A DNA stretch of 64,000 nucleotides from Paenibacillus nuruki (GTDB taxonomy: Bacteria; Bacillota; Bacilli; Paenibacillales; Paenibacillaceae): the NCBI RefSeq assembly GCF_001721045.1, contig NZ_MDER01000025.1, positions 82,635 to 146,634 of the forward strand. Reading direction: 5' to 3'. The translations under genes and the position numbers were made by a program. The first letter of the stretch is position 1. Each line of letters starts with the position of its first letter. Below, piece by piece: positions 7,317-17,441 of the stretch. Below the pieces are notes generated by a model, which was not told the origin of the DNA, made no database searches, and saw only the letters and a program-made list of their open reading frames with translations.

Positions 7317-10106
7317 TTAATAGGTTGCTTTCACTTTGAGATCATTTAGCAATTGCATCGCTTGTAAAGGTGTCATATTCATAATGTCTGTATTTTGAAT
7401 CAACTCAACGATTTGTTTGGCTACAGGGTCTTCTTTGATTATCGTCTGAATAGTTTCTTCTTCATCTCCAAAAATAGACATCTGTACAACATCTTGTGCT
7501 TTATTTTTAGAGGTAGGCTTAGTATATTGATCTTCTATTTGTTGCGTATCTATTGCAGTAAATGAAGTATCTGGCGAAAGCGCAGCACTCTTTTCAGCAA
7601 TAGGAGAAGATGACTCTTTATAGTTAGACGAGTAATGAGACGTCGTCTGATGCTGTTCCGTATGTGCAGGTCTAGTTGCTGATGATATAGTCGATTGATC
7701 GGCTACAACCGTGCTACTTGCTTGTTCCATCCGACTCAGTATGCCATTGGCGCGATCAATAATACTTTCTGGTAAACCTGCTAATTGCGCACAATAAATA
7801 CCATAACTGGTACTTGCTGCACCGGGAACAAGTTTACGTAGAAAATGAACTTTATCTCCGCTTTCTTTCACTGCCATCGAGAAGTTTTGCAAATGTTCTA
7901 ACGTTTCTTCCAGATGCGCTAATTCATGAAAATGAGTAGATACCAGCGCTTTACATCCAATCTCATGATGTACATATTCAATCACCGCTTGTGCAATCGA
8001 CATGCCTTCACTGGTCGATGTTCCTCGACCTAATTCATCAATAATAATCAGACTTCGTGGTGTTGCTCGTTCTGTCATCACTTGAATATCAGCCATTTCG
8101 ACCATAAATGTACTTTGTCCACCGATCAGATCATCTGCGGCTCCAATACGGGTGAAAATACGATCGATCATCGGAATTTCAGCATGTTGCGCCGGTACAA
8201 AACATCCGATTTGTGCCATAATTGATACCAAAGCCACTTGACGCATATACGTACTTTTACCCGCCATATTAGGACCTGTTATCAGTAAAATGTTCGCTTT
8301 GTCTTCTGTAATTTCGGTGCTATTTGATATAAAAGAAGTATTGTTCATCACTGCTTCTACAACAGGATGGCGACCTTCTTTCACAATCAGATCATACCGA
8401 TCTGTTAATACAGGTTTGACAAAAGCACGTTCTGCACTTATCGCTGCAAAAGACTGATAAACGTCGATTTCAGCTACTTTTTCAGCTAACTGTTTTAACC
8501 GTGGAATCTCGTTAGCTACTTGAGTTCGCAGATCCGCAAATAGTTCATATTCAATATCAACCATTTTTTCTTGAGCTTCCAGAATCAATGCTTCTTTGGC
8601 TTTTAATTCAGGGGTAACATAACGTTCTGCATTGGCTAATGTCTGTTTGCGCTCGTATCTGCCTTCTGGTAAAGCATTTAAGTTAGAGCGTGTCACTTCT
8701 ATATAATAGCCGAAAATTTTGTTATACCCGATTTTGAGCGATTTGATACCTGTTGCTAATCGTTCTGCTGCTTCAAGCTCAGCGATCCAACGCTTGCCAT
8801 TTACACTAGCTTCGCGCAATTCATCCAGATGAGCATGATACCCTTCTCGAATCAAGCCTCCATCTTTAACTGATACAGGAGGATCGTCTACGATCGCTGT
8901 ACTGATTGCATCCGTTAAGTCTGTACATTCATCCATCAATTGCGAGATTTGTTGAAGTGTCGATGAAGAAGAATCGGTACATTGACGACGCAATTCAGGA
9001 ATCTGAGCCAGTGAATCACGTAACGCTAACATATCGCGTCCATTGGCTGTTCCAAAAGCGATTCGTCCTACTAACCGTTCCAGATCATAAATACCTTTAA
9101 GCTGAGATCGCAAGTCTTCACGCAAAATTAATCCATGATGAAGCTTCTCTACTGCTTCTAAGCGCTCTTCGACTAATTTCCGGGATAACAGTGGCTTATC
9201 GATCCAACGACGAAGCAGTCGCCCACCCATCGGTGTCTCTGTACGATCAAGTAACCAGAGCAAAGAACCTTTACGAGAACGCTCACGAACCGTCTCGATC
9301 AACTCTAAATTACGACGTGTAAATGGATCAAGAATCATATAATGTTCAGGTTCATAGGCACTGATATGTGTTAGCTGTCCTAATGAACGTTTTTGCGTTT
9401 CACTCAAGTACCCAATCAGAATCGAAATACATAATTGGCGCTCTTCATCCAACCTTGCCCATGCTGCTTCTCCAAATTGACGACGTGCTAATTCCTCACG
9501 TGCTTTGTCCCAAGGCGTATAGAGTACTTTACGTCCTAACTGAAGTGCTTGGCGATATGGCTCATCTATAAGATCAATTTGTCCAATAATTTCAGATGGT
9601 TCATACAGACCTAATTCATCACGTAGCCATTGCTGCGAGGACAATGCTGAAGTCACATGCAGTTCGCCTGTAGACAAATCGCAAGCCGCTAACGCCATTT
9701 TGCCTTCGCGCTCTGTCAGACAGATCATATAGTTGTTCGCTTTATCGGTTAATCCTTTACTTTCCATCATCGTACCCGGTGTCACGACACGAATAATTTC
9801 ACGTTTCACAATGCCTTTGCTTGCTCCTGCTTCTTCTACTTGTTCACAGATCGCGACTTTGTATCCTTTTTCGATTAAGCGATGAATATAATTTTCTGCG
9901 GAATGATAAGGAACACCGCACATGGGAATGCGTTCAGGTGCACCTGCGGCTTTGCCAGTAAGTGTAATTTCTAATTCTTTAGATGCTAAAATTGCATCAT
10001 CAAAAAACAGTTCGTAAAAATCCCCCAATCGGAAAAATAAAAAAGCATCTTGTGCTTGTTCTTTTATTTTGAGATACTGCATCATCATCGGTGTATACGT
10101 AGTCAT
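7317..10106 (-). CDS. mutS: DNA mismatch repair protein MutS
   Basis: Mismatch-recognition ATPase. The N-terminal mismatch-binding motif FRLGDFYELFFDDA contains the Phe-x-Glu reader. Core, lever and clamp domains follow. The ABC-type ATPase has the P-loop TGPNMAGKST, IIDELGRGTST and STHFHEL. The C-terminal extension contains a Ser/Thr-rich stretch and a typical PLQAMQLLNDLK helix. The start at 10106 (MTTYTPMMMQYL) was chosen because GGAGGGG lies six bases upstream; the seven residues before it belong to an untranslated extension of the frame. The resulting 929 residues are a little longer than usual because of the linker after the ATPase. Confidence 0.97.
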   Translation of the reverse strand: MTTYTPMMMQYLKIKEQAQDAFLFFRLGDFYELFFDDAILASKELEITLTGKAAGAPERIPMCGVPYHSAENYIHRLIEKGYKVAICEQVEEAGASKGIVKREIIRVVTPGTMMESKGLTDKANNYMICLTEREGKMALAACDLSTGELHVTSALSSQQWLRDELGLYEPSEIIGQIDLIDEPYRQALQLGRKVLYTPWDKAREELARRQFGEAAWARLDEERQLCISILIGYLSETQKRSLGQLTHISAYEPEHYMILDPFTRRNLELIETVRERSRKGSLLWLLDRTETPMGGRLLRRWIDKPLLSRKLVEERLEAVEKLHHGLILREDLRSQLKGIYDLERLVGRIAFGTANGRDMLALRDSLAQIPELRRQCTDSSSSTLQQISQLMDECTDLTDAISTAIVDDPPVSVKDGGLIREGYHAHLDELREASVNGKRWIAELEAAERLATGIKSLKIGYNKIFGYYIEVTRSNLNALPEGRYERKQTLANAERYVTPELKAKEALILEAQEKMVDIEYELFADLRTQVANEIPRLKQLAEKVAEIDVYQSFAAISAERAFVKPVLTDRYDLIVKEGRHPVVEAVMNNTSFISNSTEITEDKANILLITGPNMAGKSTYMRQVALVSIMAQIGCFVPAQHAEIPMIDRIFTRIGAADDLIGGQSTFMVEMADIQVMTERATPRSLIIIDELGRGTSTSEGMSIAQAVIEYVHHEIGCKALVSTHFHELAHLEETLEHLQNFSMAVKESGDKVHFLRKLVPGAASTSYGIYCAQLAGLPESIIDRANGILSRMEQASSTVVADQSTISSATRPAHTEQHQTTSHYSSNYKESSSPIAEKSAALSPDTSFTAIDTQQIEDQYTKPTSKNKAQDVVQMSIFGDEEETIQTIIKEDPVAKQIVELIQNTDIMNMTPLQAMQLLNDLKVKATY

Positions 10107-10180
10107 GTTTCCCCTCCAAAAAAGCATTCCAGAATATCGTTAAGCATAGATGTAACATGCTTGTTTTTTATCGAAATATT

Positions 10181-10209
10181 ATCGTACTCATACTTGTTGT
10201 CATATGCAA
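10181..10209 (-). promoter_or_regulatory. Possible sigma-A promoter of mutS-mutL
   Basis: Read on the minus strand: TTGCAT, 17 bases, TACGAT, about 75 bases before the mutS start. Each hexamer matches four of six consensus positions. A second overlapping candidate (TTGCAT-17-TATGAC) lies slightly upstream. Neither is strong. Confidence 0.35.
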
Positions 10210-10282
10210 TCCCTTTTCGAAATGCAAATACGTGTTCGTCTCTTTATTATAACGAAAGAGCTTAAAAAGTGCTATGGATCAA

Positions 10283-10324
10283 AAAAGAAGTGCGAACCCC
10301 ATGTTAACGGTTCGCACTTCTTTT
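10283..10324 (-). terminator. Terminator of the opp operon
   Basis: AAAAGAAGTGCGAACC and GGTTCGCACTTCTTTT are perfect 16-bp arms around a 10-base loop. The hairpin lies 21 bases beyond the oppA stop, and the A/T ends make it functional in both directions. Confidence 0.92.
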
Positions 10325-10345
10325 ATTCTACTTTACAGTCATTTC

Positions 10346-12142
10346 TTATTGTTGTACTTCAGGTTTATCCGAAGTTAATTCAATTTCAGCTAGTGAATCA
10401 TAGCTACCACCATAAGAAATATCATAATTTTTGATACGTTTGTTTACAGCTTGAACTTCATAACGGTAAAGACTTGGAATGACAGGTGCTTGGTCGATCA
10501 TCAACTGCTGCCATTGATTGTAAATATCTTTACGATACGCCATATCAAATGATTTAGCAGATGCACCTTCTGTTAATAACTTGTCATTCTCTGCACTTAC
10601 GAAGCGAGAGTAGTTAAATGAAGCTTTACTACCATACAATCCAGCAGGGTTAATATCTGTACCTGTTCCCCATGCTGCGCCATACACATCGATGTCTGGA
10701 TCATCTTTTTCAATACGATCGTAGAAAGAGTTAAATTCTTGTAGACGACCATCTAGCAATTGAACATTCAGACCTACATCTTTCCAATTTTGCAAATAGA
10801 ACTGAGCACGAGCTTCTGAGATAGTGTCTCCACTCATAGCTGCATAGTTAATTGTTAATTTGTTACCTTTAGGATCTTCACGCAATCCGTCGCCATCTTT
10901 ATCTACATAACCTGCTTGATCCAGCAATTGTTTTGCTTTCTCAGGATCATAGTTATATCCTTTGATGCTATCATCATGATATTGCGCAAATGCAGGAATA
11001 ATCAATGAAGTAGCAGGAGTACGAAGTCCATGATACAACTGTGTACCTACTTGTTCGTTATTCAAAGCATAACCCATCGCTTGACGCAATTCTTTATTCG
11101 CCATCTTAGCATCTGGATTCATAATGCTTTCGCCTTTAGCTTTATCAAATTTACCTAGTTTGAAACCAATATAATCATAAGACAATTCTTGTCTACCTAA
11201 GAATTCAACATTCGTCGGAACATTTTTACCATCATACAAACTGTTTGGGAATGAAGCTAAATCAATATCGCCTTTTTTCAACGATTCAATTACTACATTA
11301 GGATTCACTACTTTTAGATTAACACCGGCTAATTTAGGTGCACCGTGGAAGTAATCTTTATTTGCTTCAAATTGTACAGACTCACCTGTAACCATCGCTT
11401 TGATTTTGTACGGGCCATAACCGATAGGGTTTTTACGTACAGGATCAGAAGAAGACATATCTGCTACCGGAATATCTCCAAATACTTTTTTCTCTAAAGG
11501 ATAAGACCATAAACCTGATTTTACAGAAGGATCTGCTTCTTTAAAGTCAATTTGTACTTCTTTATCATTTACGATTTTGATACCTGAGATTGTTTTTGCT
11601 TTACCTGCATGGTAATCTTCCATACCAACAATATTCATAAAGCTAGTATCATAACGTACACCATCATAGTCTTTGTTACCAATCACTTCAAAAGCAAAAG
11701 CATAATCTTCTGCTGTTACAGGATTGCCATCAGACCAGTTTAATTTGTCATCAATTTTGACATTAACTGTTTTGTTGTCGTTAGAGAAGCTAATGTTAGC
11801 AGCTCCGCCATCTTTTACATCAAAGTTCTCATCAGTAGCAAAGAAAGACGGATAGAAGAATTGAATAACTTCAAAATCCGGGTTACCACTGTAGAAAATA
11901 GGATTCAAAATACCTTCAAACGGAGTATCGGAAATCAAACCATAATTCATCGTTCCACCTTCAATTGCAGCAGCTGTGTTTGTTGCTGCTTTTGGAAACT
12001 TACCAGACTCTTTAACACTTTCATTGGTTGCTGGTGCATCTTGAGCTGTTGGTGTTGACTTTCCGCTTGTACAAGCAGATAACACCAATACAAATGCAAT
12101 GAACAAAATAGATACGATTTTTTTCTTTGTATTTCCCAACAT
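10346..12142 (-). CDS. oppA: Oligopeptide-binding lipoprotein (OppA-type)
   Basis: Extracellular solute-binding protein that delivers oligopeptides to the OppBC channel. The N-terminus has two Lys-rich residues, a hydrophobic stretch and the lipobox LSAC (Cys at residue 24), so it is anchored by a lipid to the membrane. The mature part is an SBP family 5 domain; segments such as WSDGNPVTAEDYAFAFE and NPIGYGPYKI are typical. The 598-residue length is normal. It is the last gene of the operon, 37 bases after oppC and followed by a strong terminator. Peptide chain-length preference cannot be read from the sequence. Confidence 0.93.
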   Translation of the reverse strand: MLGNTKKKIVSILFIAFVLVLSACTSGKSTPTAQDAPATNESVKESGKFPKAATNTAAAIEGGTMNYGLISDTPFEGILNPIFYSGNPDFEVIQFFYPSFFATDENFDVKDGGAANISFSNDNKTVNVKIDDKLNWSDGNPVTAEDYAFAFEVIGNKDYDGVRYDTSFMNIVGMEDYHAGKAKTISGIKIVNDKEVQIDFKEADPSVKSGLWSYPLEKKVFGDIPVADMSSSDPVRKNPIGYGPYKIKAMVTGESVQFEANKDYFHGAPKLAGVNLKVVNPNVVIESLKKGDIDLASFPNSLYDGKNVPTNVEFLGRQELSYDYIGFKLGKFDKAKGESIMNPDAKMANKELRQAMGYALNNEQVGTQLYHGLRTPATSLIIPAFAQYHDDSIKGYNYDPEKAKQLLDQAGYVDKDGDGLREDPKGNKLTINYAAMSGDTISEARAQFYLQNWKDVGLNVQLLDGRLQEFNSFYDRIEKDDPDIDVYGAAWGTGTDINPAGLYGSKASFNYSRFVSAENDKLLTEGASAKSFDMAYRKDIYNQWQQLMIDQAPVIPSLYRYEVQAVNKRIKNYDISYGGSYDSLAEIELTSDKPEVQQ

Positions 12143-12179
12143 AAATTTTCCTCCTTTTGATGATCGTACTGTAAATTTA

Positions 12180-13085
12180 TTATCCTAATCGCTGTCTAGC
12201 ATCTGTCGCACGCTTGAGGGCTTGACCGACAAAGTTAATCGCTAGAATAAGAACCAAAATCAGCAGCGATGCTGGTAACCACATCCACCAATAGTTTTGC
12301 AAAATATCAGGGTCTGTTGCATTACTTACAATCGTCCCTAGACTTGGTGTACTTTGAGGTAATCCAAATCCGAGGAAAGATAGCCCTGTCTCAATCCCGA
12401 TATTACCAGCAAGATTCAATGTCATATTTACGATAACGATTGAACTCAGGTTAGGAAGTATACCAAAAGCGATAATCTTCCAGTTTGGCGTACCTAATGT
12501 TTTGGAGGCTTGTACATAATCCAATTCTCGTTCAGCAAGTACTTTGGCTCGAATCAAACGAGCTTTACCTACCCAGAGAAAGGCAGTCATAATGAAAATA
12601 AATGACCATATATTATATTTAGGTACAATAGTTACAAATACGATAACTAACATTAAAAAAGGAAGAACAAGAATAAAATCGATAAAACGCATAATAATAT
12701 TATCTACGATTCCACCAAAGAAACCTGCGATTAATCCTATGCTTAGACCAATAACAGCAGCAAAAATGGTAATTGCAAACGCAATCGTAATCGAATTACG
12801 TGCTCCGATCATCACTTGACCAAAAATATCACTACCTGCTCGATCTGTCCCTAACCAATGATCTGCACTAGGTGGAGCCTTGATGGAGGTCAAATCAACT
12901 TTGGTCACAGCTTCTTGATCAATAAAGAATATAGACCCATAAATAACAATCAAAAATAATGCTAAAAAGACTAAGGAAATCATCGCCATTTTATCTTTGA
13001 TTAATTCTTTACCTAAAATCGACCAACTTGAAGGTGATTTTTGAATCGTTTCTTCAGGTGCAAATGTTTGAGCTCTCATTCCCAT
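12180..13085 (-). CDS. oppC: Oligopeptide ABC transporter permease (OppC-type)
   Basis: Inner-membrane permease with a soluble N-terminal segment, a first membrane helix, and the binding-protein-dependent transport core. WLGTDRAGSDIFGQVMIGARNS is split across the typical OppC entry motif; LGTDxxGRD-type sequences are diagnostic for the C subunit. The EAA loop near SKTLGTPNWKIIAFGILPN contacts the ATPases. About six helices and 301 residues agree with the family. The ATG has GGAGGA eight bases upstream. Partner of the oppB product in the neighbouring gene. Confidence 0.92.
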   Translation of the reverse strand: MGMRAQTFAPEETIQKSPSSWSILGKELIKDKMAMISLVFLALFLIVIYGSIFFIDQEAVTKVDLTSIKAPPSADHWLGTDRAGSDIFGQVMIGARNSITIAFAITIFAAVIGLSIGLIAGFFGGIVDNIIMRFIDFILVLPFLMLVIVFVTIVPKYNIWSFIFIMTAFLWVGKARLIRAKVLAERELDYVQASKTLGTPNWKIIAFGILPNLSSIVIVNMTLNLAGNIGIETGLSFLGFGLPQSTPSLGTIVSNATDPDILQNYWWMWLPASLLILVLILAINFVGQALKRATDARQRLG

Positions 13086-13146
13086 TACAGGCTTCCTCCG
13101 TTCTTATGTCTGATGGTACGTGCCAGATTGTATAATGTGCTTCAGC

Positions 13147-14115
13147 TTAGCCAATCCGAATACGTGGATCAACCCAACTTAAAATGATATCCGACAATAA
13201 TGTACCGATAAGAGCAAGTAAGCCGGAAAGCATAACCAGTATGGTAACTACAGAATAATCACGTTGTGTAATGGATTGTAAAAATAACTGTCCTAGTCCT
13301 GGATATCCAAAAATAGATTCAATAAACAGATTACCTGCCAATACGCCTGTTAAGTCATAACCAAGAAAAGCAGCGATAGGAAGTAAAGAGTTACGCAAAA
13401 TGTGTTTTGAATATACTTTAGACTCAGGCACCCCTTTAGAACGAGCTGTTTTCACAAAATCTTTCAATCTTGTATCAATCACTTCATTACGAAGGTATTG
13501 AATCGTTGCTGTTGTACTTACTAATGCCCCTGCTATTGCGGGCAAGATCAAATGATAAAACTTATTCGCATAGTACGAACCGGAACCTGGATCTATCCCT
13601 ACATCTACACTACCACTTGTTGGGAACCATCCTAATTGGAATCCAAACACGAATAGTATTAATAGTGCAAATATAAATAGCGGTGTAGCAAAACTGAGAT
13701 ACGTATAACCTGTAATCGTTTTGTCTAATAATGAATTCTGATAGCGACCACTCAAAATCCCCAGTGGAATCGAAATCAAATACGTTAAAACCAGAATTGC
13801 AACACCAAGGTAAAAGGTATTCGCCAGACGACTGCCGATTAGATCAGCAACGCCAATTTTATGTACATATGACTTTCCCAGATCCCCTTGTACTAAATTT
13901 CCTACCCAACGTCCATATTGCTGCCATGCTGGATCATTTAGACCTAATTTTTCCCGTTGTTCTGCTAAGACTTGTGGACTCACATTCGGATTGGCTTGCA
14001 TAGCACCCGTTAACGCATCGCCCGGCATTGCTTTAGCTAAGAGGAAGATCAGCACGCTCAGTACGAACAATTGGGGAATCATGATCAGAATGCGGCGAAG
14101 CGTAAATTTCCACAT
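13147..14115 (-). CDS. oppB: Oligopeptide ABC transporter permease (OppB-type)
   Basis: Permease with an N-terminal helix directly after the start (TLRRILIMIPQLFVLSVLIF), as is typical of OppB/DppB. The large extracellular loop has PGDALTGAM and QYGRWVGNLVQGDLG. The core holds five further helices and the EAA-type loop ARSKGVPESKVYSKHILRNSLLP. The 322 residues are of normal length. A run of six G serves as ribosome binding site. It forms the heterodimeric channel with the OppC subunit. Confidence 0.92.
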   Translation of the reverse strand: MWKFTLRRILIMIPQLFVLSVLIFLLAKAMPGDALTGAMQANPNVSPQVLAEQREKLGLNDPAWQQYGRWVGNLVQGDLGKSYVHKIGVADLIGSRLANTFYLGVAILVLTYLISIPLGILSGRYQNSLLDKTITGYTYLSFATPLFIFALLILFVFGFQLGWFPTSGSVDVGIDPGSGSYYANKFYHLILPAIAGALVSTTATIQYLRNEVIDTRLKDFVKTARSKGVPESKVYSKHILRNSLLPIAAFLGYDLTGVLAGNLFIESIFGYPGLGQLFLQSITQRDYSVVTILVMLSGLLALIGTLLSDIILSWVDPRIRIG

Positions 14116-14130
14116 AATTTAATTTCCCCC

Positions 14131-15057
14131 CTATGGTAATGCGACTTGATGTGACGAGCTGATCGACTTCAATGCCAATGGCTTGCCCTCTGGGTCTAAG
14201 AGATTATTAAGATCTTGTTGATATGAAGATAAAATATGTTGACGTGCCTGTGTACTCGCTTGGCGCTGACCTGGATCAATATTCGGAATCGCTGAAATCA
14301 ATCGCTTGGTATACACATGTTGTGGATTCTCATAAATATCTTCTGTATTCCCCTGTTCTACCAGACGACCACGATACATAATCCCGATCTCATCACACAT
14401 ATGACGCACAATCCCTAGATCATGACTGATAAATAAGTAGGTTAGATTAAATTCTTTCTGGATTTCTTTCATAAAGTTAAGCACTTGTGCTTGCACCGAT
14501 ACATCCAGAGCAGATACCGGTTCATCTGCAATAATCAGCTTCGGATTCAACGTCAATGCTCTGGCGATACCGATCCGCTGACGCTGTCCACCTGAAAATT
14601 CATGCGGATACTTAAAAGCTGCTTCTGGATTCAAACCTACTTTTTCAAGTAAATCTTGCACACGTCTACGTTCTTCTTCTTTGGTTAAATTTTCAAAATT
14701 ACGTAGTGGTTCTGCAATAATATCCAGTACACGCTTTCTACCATTTAGCGAAGAATACGGATCTTGAAAAATCATTTGAATATCCCGGCGTAAGGAATGC
14801 TGATTTTTGTGAGCAATTTTGGTTAAATCTTGCCCTTCAAAGGTTACATTTCCTTCTGTTATTTTATTGAGTCCGATAATTGCGCGTCCTGTTGTTGTTT
14901 TGCCACATCCGGATTCACCGACAAGCCCGTAAGTTTTACCTGCTTCGATCTGAATCGATAAGCCATCTACTGCTTTGACATGACTGACAACACGCTGGAA
15001 AAAGCCACCACGAATCGGATAATGTACTTTTAGGTTATTGAGTTCCAGCAATGCCAT
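14131..15057 (-). CDS. oppF: Oligopeptide ABC transporter ATP-binding protein (OppF-type)
   Basis: ATPase subunit with Walker A GLVGESGCGKTT, Q-loop QMIFQDPYSSLNGR, signature FSGGQRQRIGIARAL, Walker B LIIADEPVSALD and switch His in FISHDLG. The DPYSSLNxR sequence after the Q-loop is characteristic of OppF/DppF rather than OppD. The C-terminal region keeps the HPYT-like element as NPQHVYTKRLISAIP. The start overlaps the end of oppD by 23 bases, with GGAG ten bases upstream. Confidence 0.92.
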   Translation of the reverse strand: MALLELNNLKVHYPIRGGFFQRVVSHVKAVDGLSIQIEAGKTYGLVGESGCGKTTTGRAIIGLNKITEGNVTFEGQDLTKIAHKNQHSLRRDIQMIFQDPYSSLNGRKRVLDIIAEPLRNFENLTKEEERRRVQDLLEKVGLNPEAAFKYPHEFSGGQRQRIGIARALTLNPKLIIADEPVSALDVSVQAQVLNFMKEIQKEFNLTYLFISHDLGIVRHMCDEIGIMYRGRLVEQGNTEDIYENPQHVYTKRLISAIPNIDPGQRQASTQARQHILSSYQQDLNNLLDPEGKPLALKSISSSHQVALP

Positions 15058-16075
15058 TCAATACAATCTCCTTTCCATCTCCCACTTCATCTTCAAAATG
15101 AAAATTCTGATAGCATGTACAACGCACCCAATGTTGCGGAGCCACTTCATTCAGCTCAGGATGCTCTGCATGATGCGTCTGTGGAATCCAAGGAATACGT
15201 TCTGAGAAGCGACAGGAACCGCGAGGGATATTCTGTAATGAAGGTACACGACCTTCAATCACATGTAAGCTCTCCTGCCCTACATTTGCTCCTGGCATTG
15301 AAGCCAATAGTGAGCGGGTATACGGATGTTTGGGATTGTTGAATAACTCGTTTACATCAGCAATTTCTACAATTTCGCCTGCATACATCACAACGACACG
15401 GTCTGCCATTTCAGCCACAACACCAAGATCATGCGTGATAAGAACAATACCGGCGTCATTTTCGGCTTGCAATTGCTTCAGTAAGTCCAAAATTTGAGAT
15501 TGAATCGTTACATCTAGAGCTGTTGTTGGTTCATCAGCGATAATTAATGAAGGGCGACATGCAATGGCAATCGCTATCATAATCCGCTGTCTCATCCCAC
15601 CAGATAACTCATGTGGATATTGGGCATACACCCTTTTTGGATCAACAATATTTACATTTTCCAATAATTCGATAACACGCTTTGTTTTTTCTTTTCGAGA
15701 TAGCGACGTATGATAATCGAGATTTTCCTCGATTTGTTTGCCGATCGTCATCAAAGGATTCAACGCTGTTAATGGGTCCTGAAAAATCATTCCAATTTCG
15801 GAACCACGAATTTTGTTCATCTGTCCAGGTGACAATGTGTTCAAATCCTGCCCTTTAAAAAGCAGTTCACCTTCAATACGTGTGTTTTTGCTATCATGAA
15901 GTCGTGTCAGAGAAAGTGCCAAGGCACTTTTACCGCAACCCGATTCACCTACAATAGCCAAAACTTCGTTTTTGTTGATCGTTAAGTTCAGTTGATCGAC
16001 AGCAGGGTAATACTCGTCTTTGATACGAAAAGCTACTGTCAGGTCTCTGATTTCCAATACCGATTCTGTGTTCAA
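15035..16075 (-). CDS. oppD: Oligopeptide ABC transporter ATP-binding protein (OppD-type)
   Basis: First gene of the importer operon. Walker A is AIVGESGCGKSA, the Q-loop GMIFQDPLTALNP is typical of OppD, the signature is LSGGMRQRIMIAIAI, Walker B is LIIADEPTTALD, and the switch is LITHDLG. The C-terminal domain carries NPKHPYTRSLLASMP and several Cys residues (CRFSERIPW, CTCYQNF) at positions where the family often holds an iron-sulfur cluster. The start is TTG at 16075 with AGGAGG ten bases upstream. Length 346 residues. Confidence 0.92.
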   Translation of the reverse strand: MNTESVLEIRDLTVAFRIKDEYYPAVDQLNLTINKNEVLAIVGESGCGKSALALSLTRLHDSKNTRIEGELLFKGQDLNTLSPGQMNKIRGSEIGMIFQDPLTALNPLMTIGKQIEENLDYHTSLSRKEKTKRVIELLENVNIVDPKRVYAQYPHELSGGMRQRIMIAIAIACRPSLIIADEPTTALDVTIQSQILDLLKQLQAENDAGIVLITHDLGVVAEMADRVVVMYAGEIVEIADVNELFNNPKHPYTRSLLASMPGANVGQESLHVIEGRVPSLQNIPRGSCRFSERIPWIPQTHHAEHPELNEVAPQHWVRCTCYQNFHFEDEVGDGKEIVLNGIAGTQ

Positions 16076-16141
16076 ATTTGGATTGCCTCCTCGCCTTCAA
16101 TCTTTAACGCAATGTAAACATTTCTTATTAATTGTTATCAT

Positions 16142-16169
16142 TTTATATTTATAATCTTCCAAAGGTCAA
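16142..16169 (-). promoter_or_regulatory. Predicted sigma-A promoter of the opp operon
   Basis: On the minus strand TTGACC is followed after 16 bases by TATAAA. The element lies about 65 bases before the oppD start. The leader has no obvious riboswitch. Confidence 0.6.
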
Positions 16170-16214
16170 TAAAATTTAACTTTTTTCCAAATTGGTGAAA
16201 AGAATTTAGCATAA

Positions 16215-16248
16215 AAGCTATCATAACGTGTGACGATATAGATAGCTT
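16215..16248 (-). terminator. Terminator after the aromatic-acid-exporter-like gene
   Basis: Eight-bp arms AAGCTATC and GATAGCTT enclose an 18-base loop, followed on the minus strand by TTTT. It stands between the exporter-like gene and the opp promoter. Confidence 0.6.
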
Positions 16249-16267
16249 CTATGATTAAACTTATATT

Positions 16268-17242
16268 CTATTTTACTTTATTATCCATACCTAGCAAGGG
16301 GTTACGCAATTTATCACGTTTGGATATTTTTAGGTACTGACCCAATTCTCTGCATAATTGCAAGATAGCGGAACGCATTTCAAATTCTTCGCGTGTTGTC
16401 GGTAAATCCATATTTCGAAATTCTTCTTCCAATGCTAAAAGCAAATGTTCAGTTTTTCCAGTATAATACGGCGTTTTGACATCTCTGGATAATTGTTCGA
16501 ACATTTCAGCAGCGGCATCGGCTTGAGGCATTTTACGATACACTTGAGCTACCAATTGCATCATATTCTGAATCGAATCCAAATGCTGTTTTCGCATATA
16601 AAAATAGACCGTCCATGACTCATCGGTATGCAACATCTGATTTTCCAATTCACGCTTCGATTCGGTCAGTCCTTGCTCTACTTTGGTGTAAGCTTCGATC
16701 ACTTCTTTTCCGTCCCAAGCAAAAGAAGGGCTACGAAGCGTTTTGGCGATCTGCTCACACATTTGAGACAACAGCTCATTGACTTCGCTACGAATTGCAT
16801 CTAAACGCTGATGAGGATTAGGCATATAGATCAGATTGACAATAGCCGCTGATCCTAGACCGATCAATAACAGTTCAATTTCTACTAACATCGTATGTGC
16901 TGTTAAAGTCGCTCCATTAAAAATATGCACGACTACCACAGAACTGGTAACAATACCTGCACTAAACCCAGCCCGTGTAATCAAAGGAAACGCCACTAAA
17001 ATATATAAGGCAAATACCCAGTGATGAAATCCAAATAATGAAAATAAAACAAAAGCACAAATCATTCCGATCAACGAAGCAAAAAATCGCGCTGAAATCG
17101 TTTTGAGACTTCGTTTACGTGTAACATCGACTCCCAGTATAGCTAATAACGCCGCCGACATTGCACTTGGAACTCCTAAAGTGCTGGCTGCAACTACTGC
17201 TAATAATGCCGCAATAGCCGTTTTGATCACGCGAAAACCCAT
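16268..17242 (-). CDS. Aromatic acid exporter family membrane protein
   Basis: 324-residue protein whose first half has about five to six hydrophobic segments rich in small residues (AALLAVVAASTLGVPSAMSA, FFASLIGMICAFVLFSLF). The second half is soluble and mostly helical, with coiled-coil-like stretches (QRLDAIRSEVNELLSQMCEQ, broken at Pro/Ser). This is the layout of the Bacillales ArAE_1/DUF939 family (YqjA-like), thought to be related to aromatic-acid efflux proteins. It has its own terminator and lies alone between opp and the carboxypeptidase gene. Substrate unknown. Confidence 0.75.
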   Translation of the reverse strand: MGFRVIKTAIAALLAVVAASTLGVPSAMSAALLAILGVDVTRKRSLKTISARFFASLIGMICAFVLFSLFGFHHWVFALYILVAFPLITRAGFSAGIVTSSVVVVHIFNGATLTAHTMLVEIELLLIGLGSAAIVNLIYMPNPHQRLDAIRSEVNELLSQMCEQIAKTLRSPSFAWDGKEVIEAYTKVEQGLTESKRELENQMLHTDESWTVYFYMRKQHLDSIQNMMQLVAQVYRKMPQADAAAEMFEQLSRDVKTPYYTGKTEHLLLALEEEFRNMDLPTTREEFEMRSAILQLCRELGQYLKISKRDKLRNPLLGMDNKVK

Positions 17243-17393
17243 GCGTCTTTCTCTCCCTACTCCACTTCTTTTTCTCTATCTGTATTTTGTAATCTAATTT
17301 ACTCTTTTGAGTATAGCTTTTATCCTACTTGATTTACCGGTATTCGACAATATCATATTCGTCTGTTATTAGATAAAAGAATAGCAAAACAAA

Positions 17394-17432
17394 AAGCTTT
17401 CATCGGCTTAGACTACTCGCAGATGAAAGCTT
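17394..17432 (-). terminator. Terminator after the M32 carboxypeptidase gene
   Basis: Perfect arms AAGCTTTCATC and GATGAAAGCTT enclose a 17-base loop. On the minus strand a T-rich run (TTTTTGTTTT) follows. It sits ten bases beyond the carboxypeptidase stop. Confidence 0.88.
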
Positions 17433-17441
17433 CTTGCTACA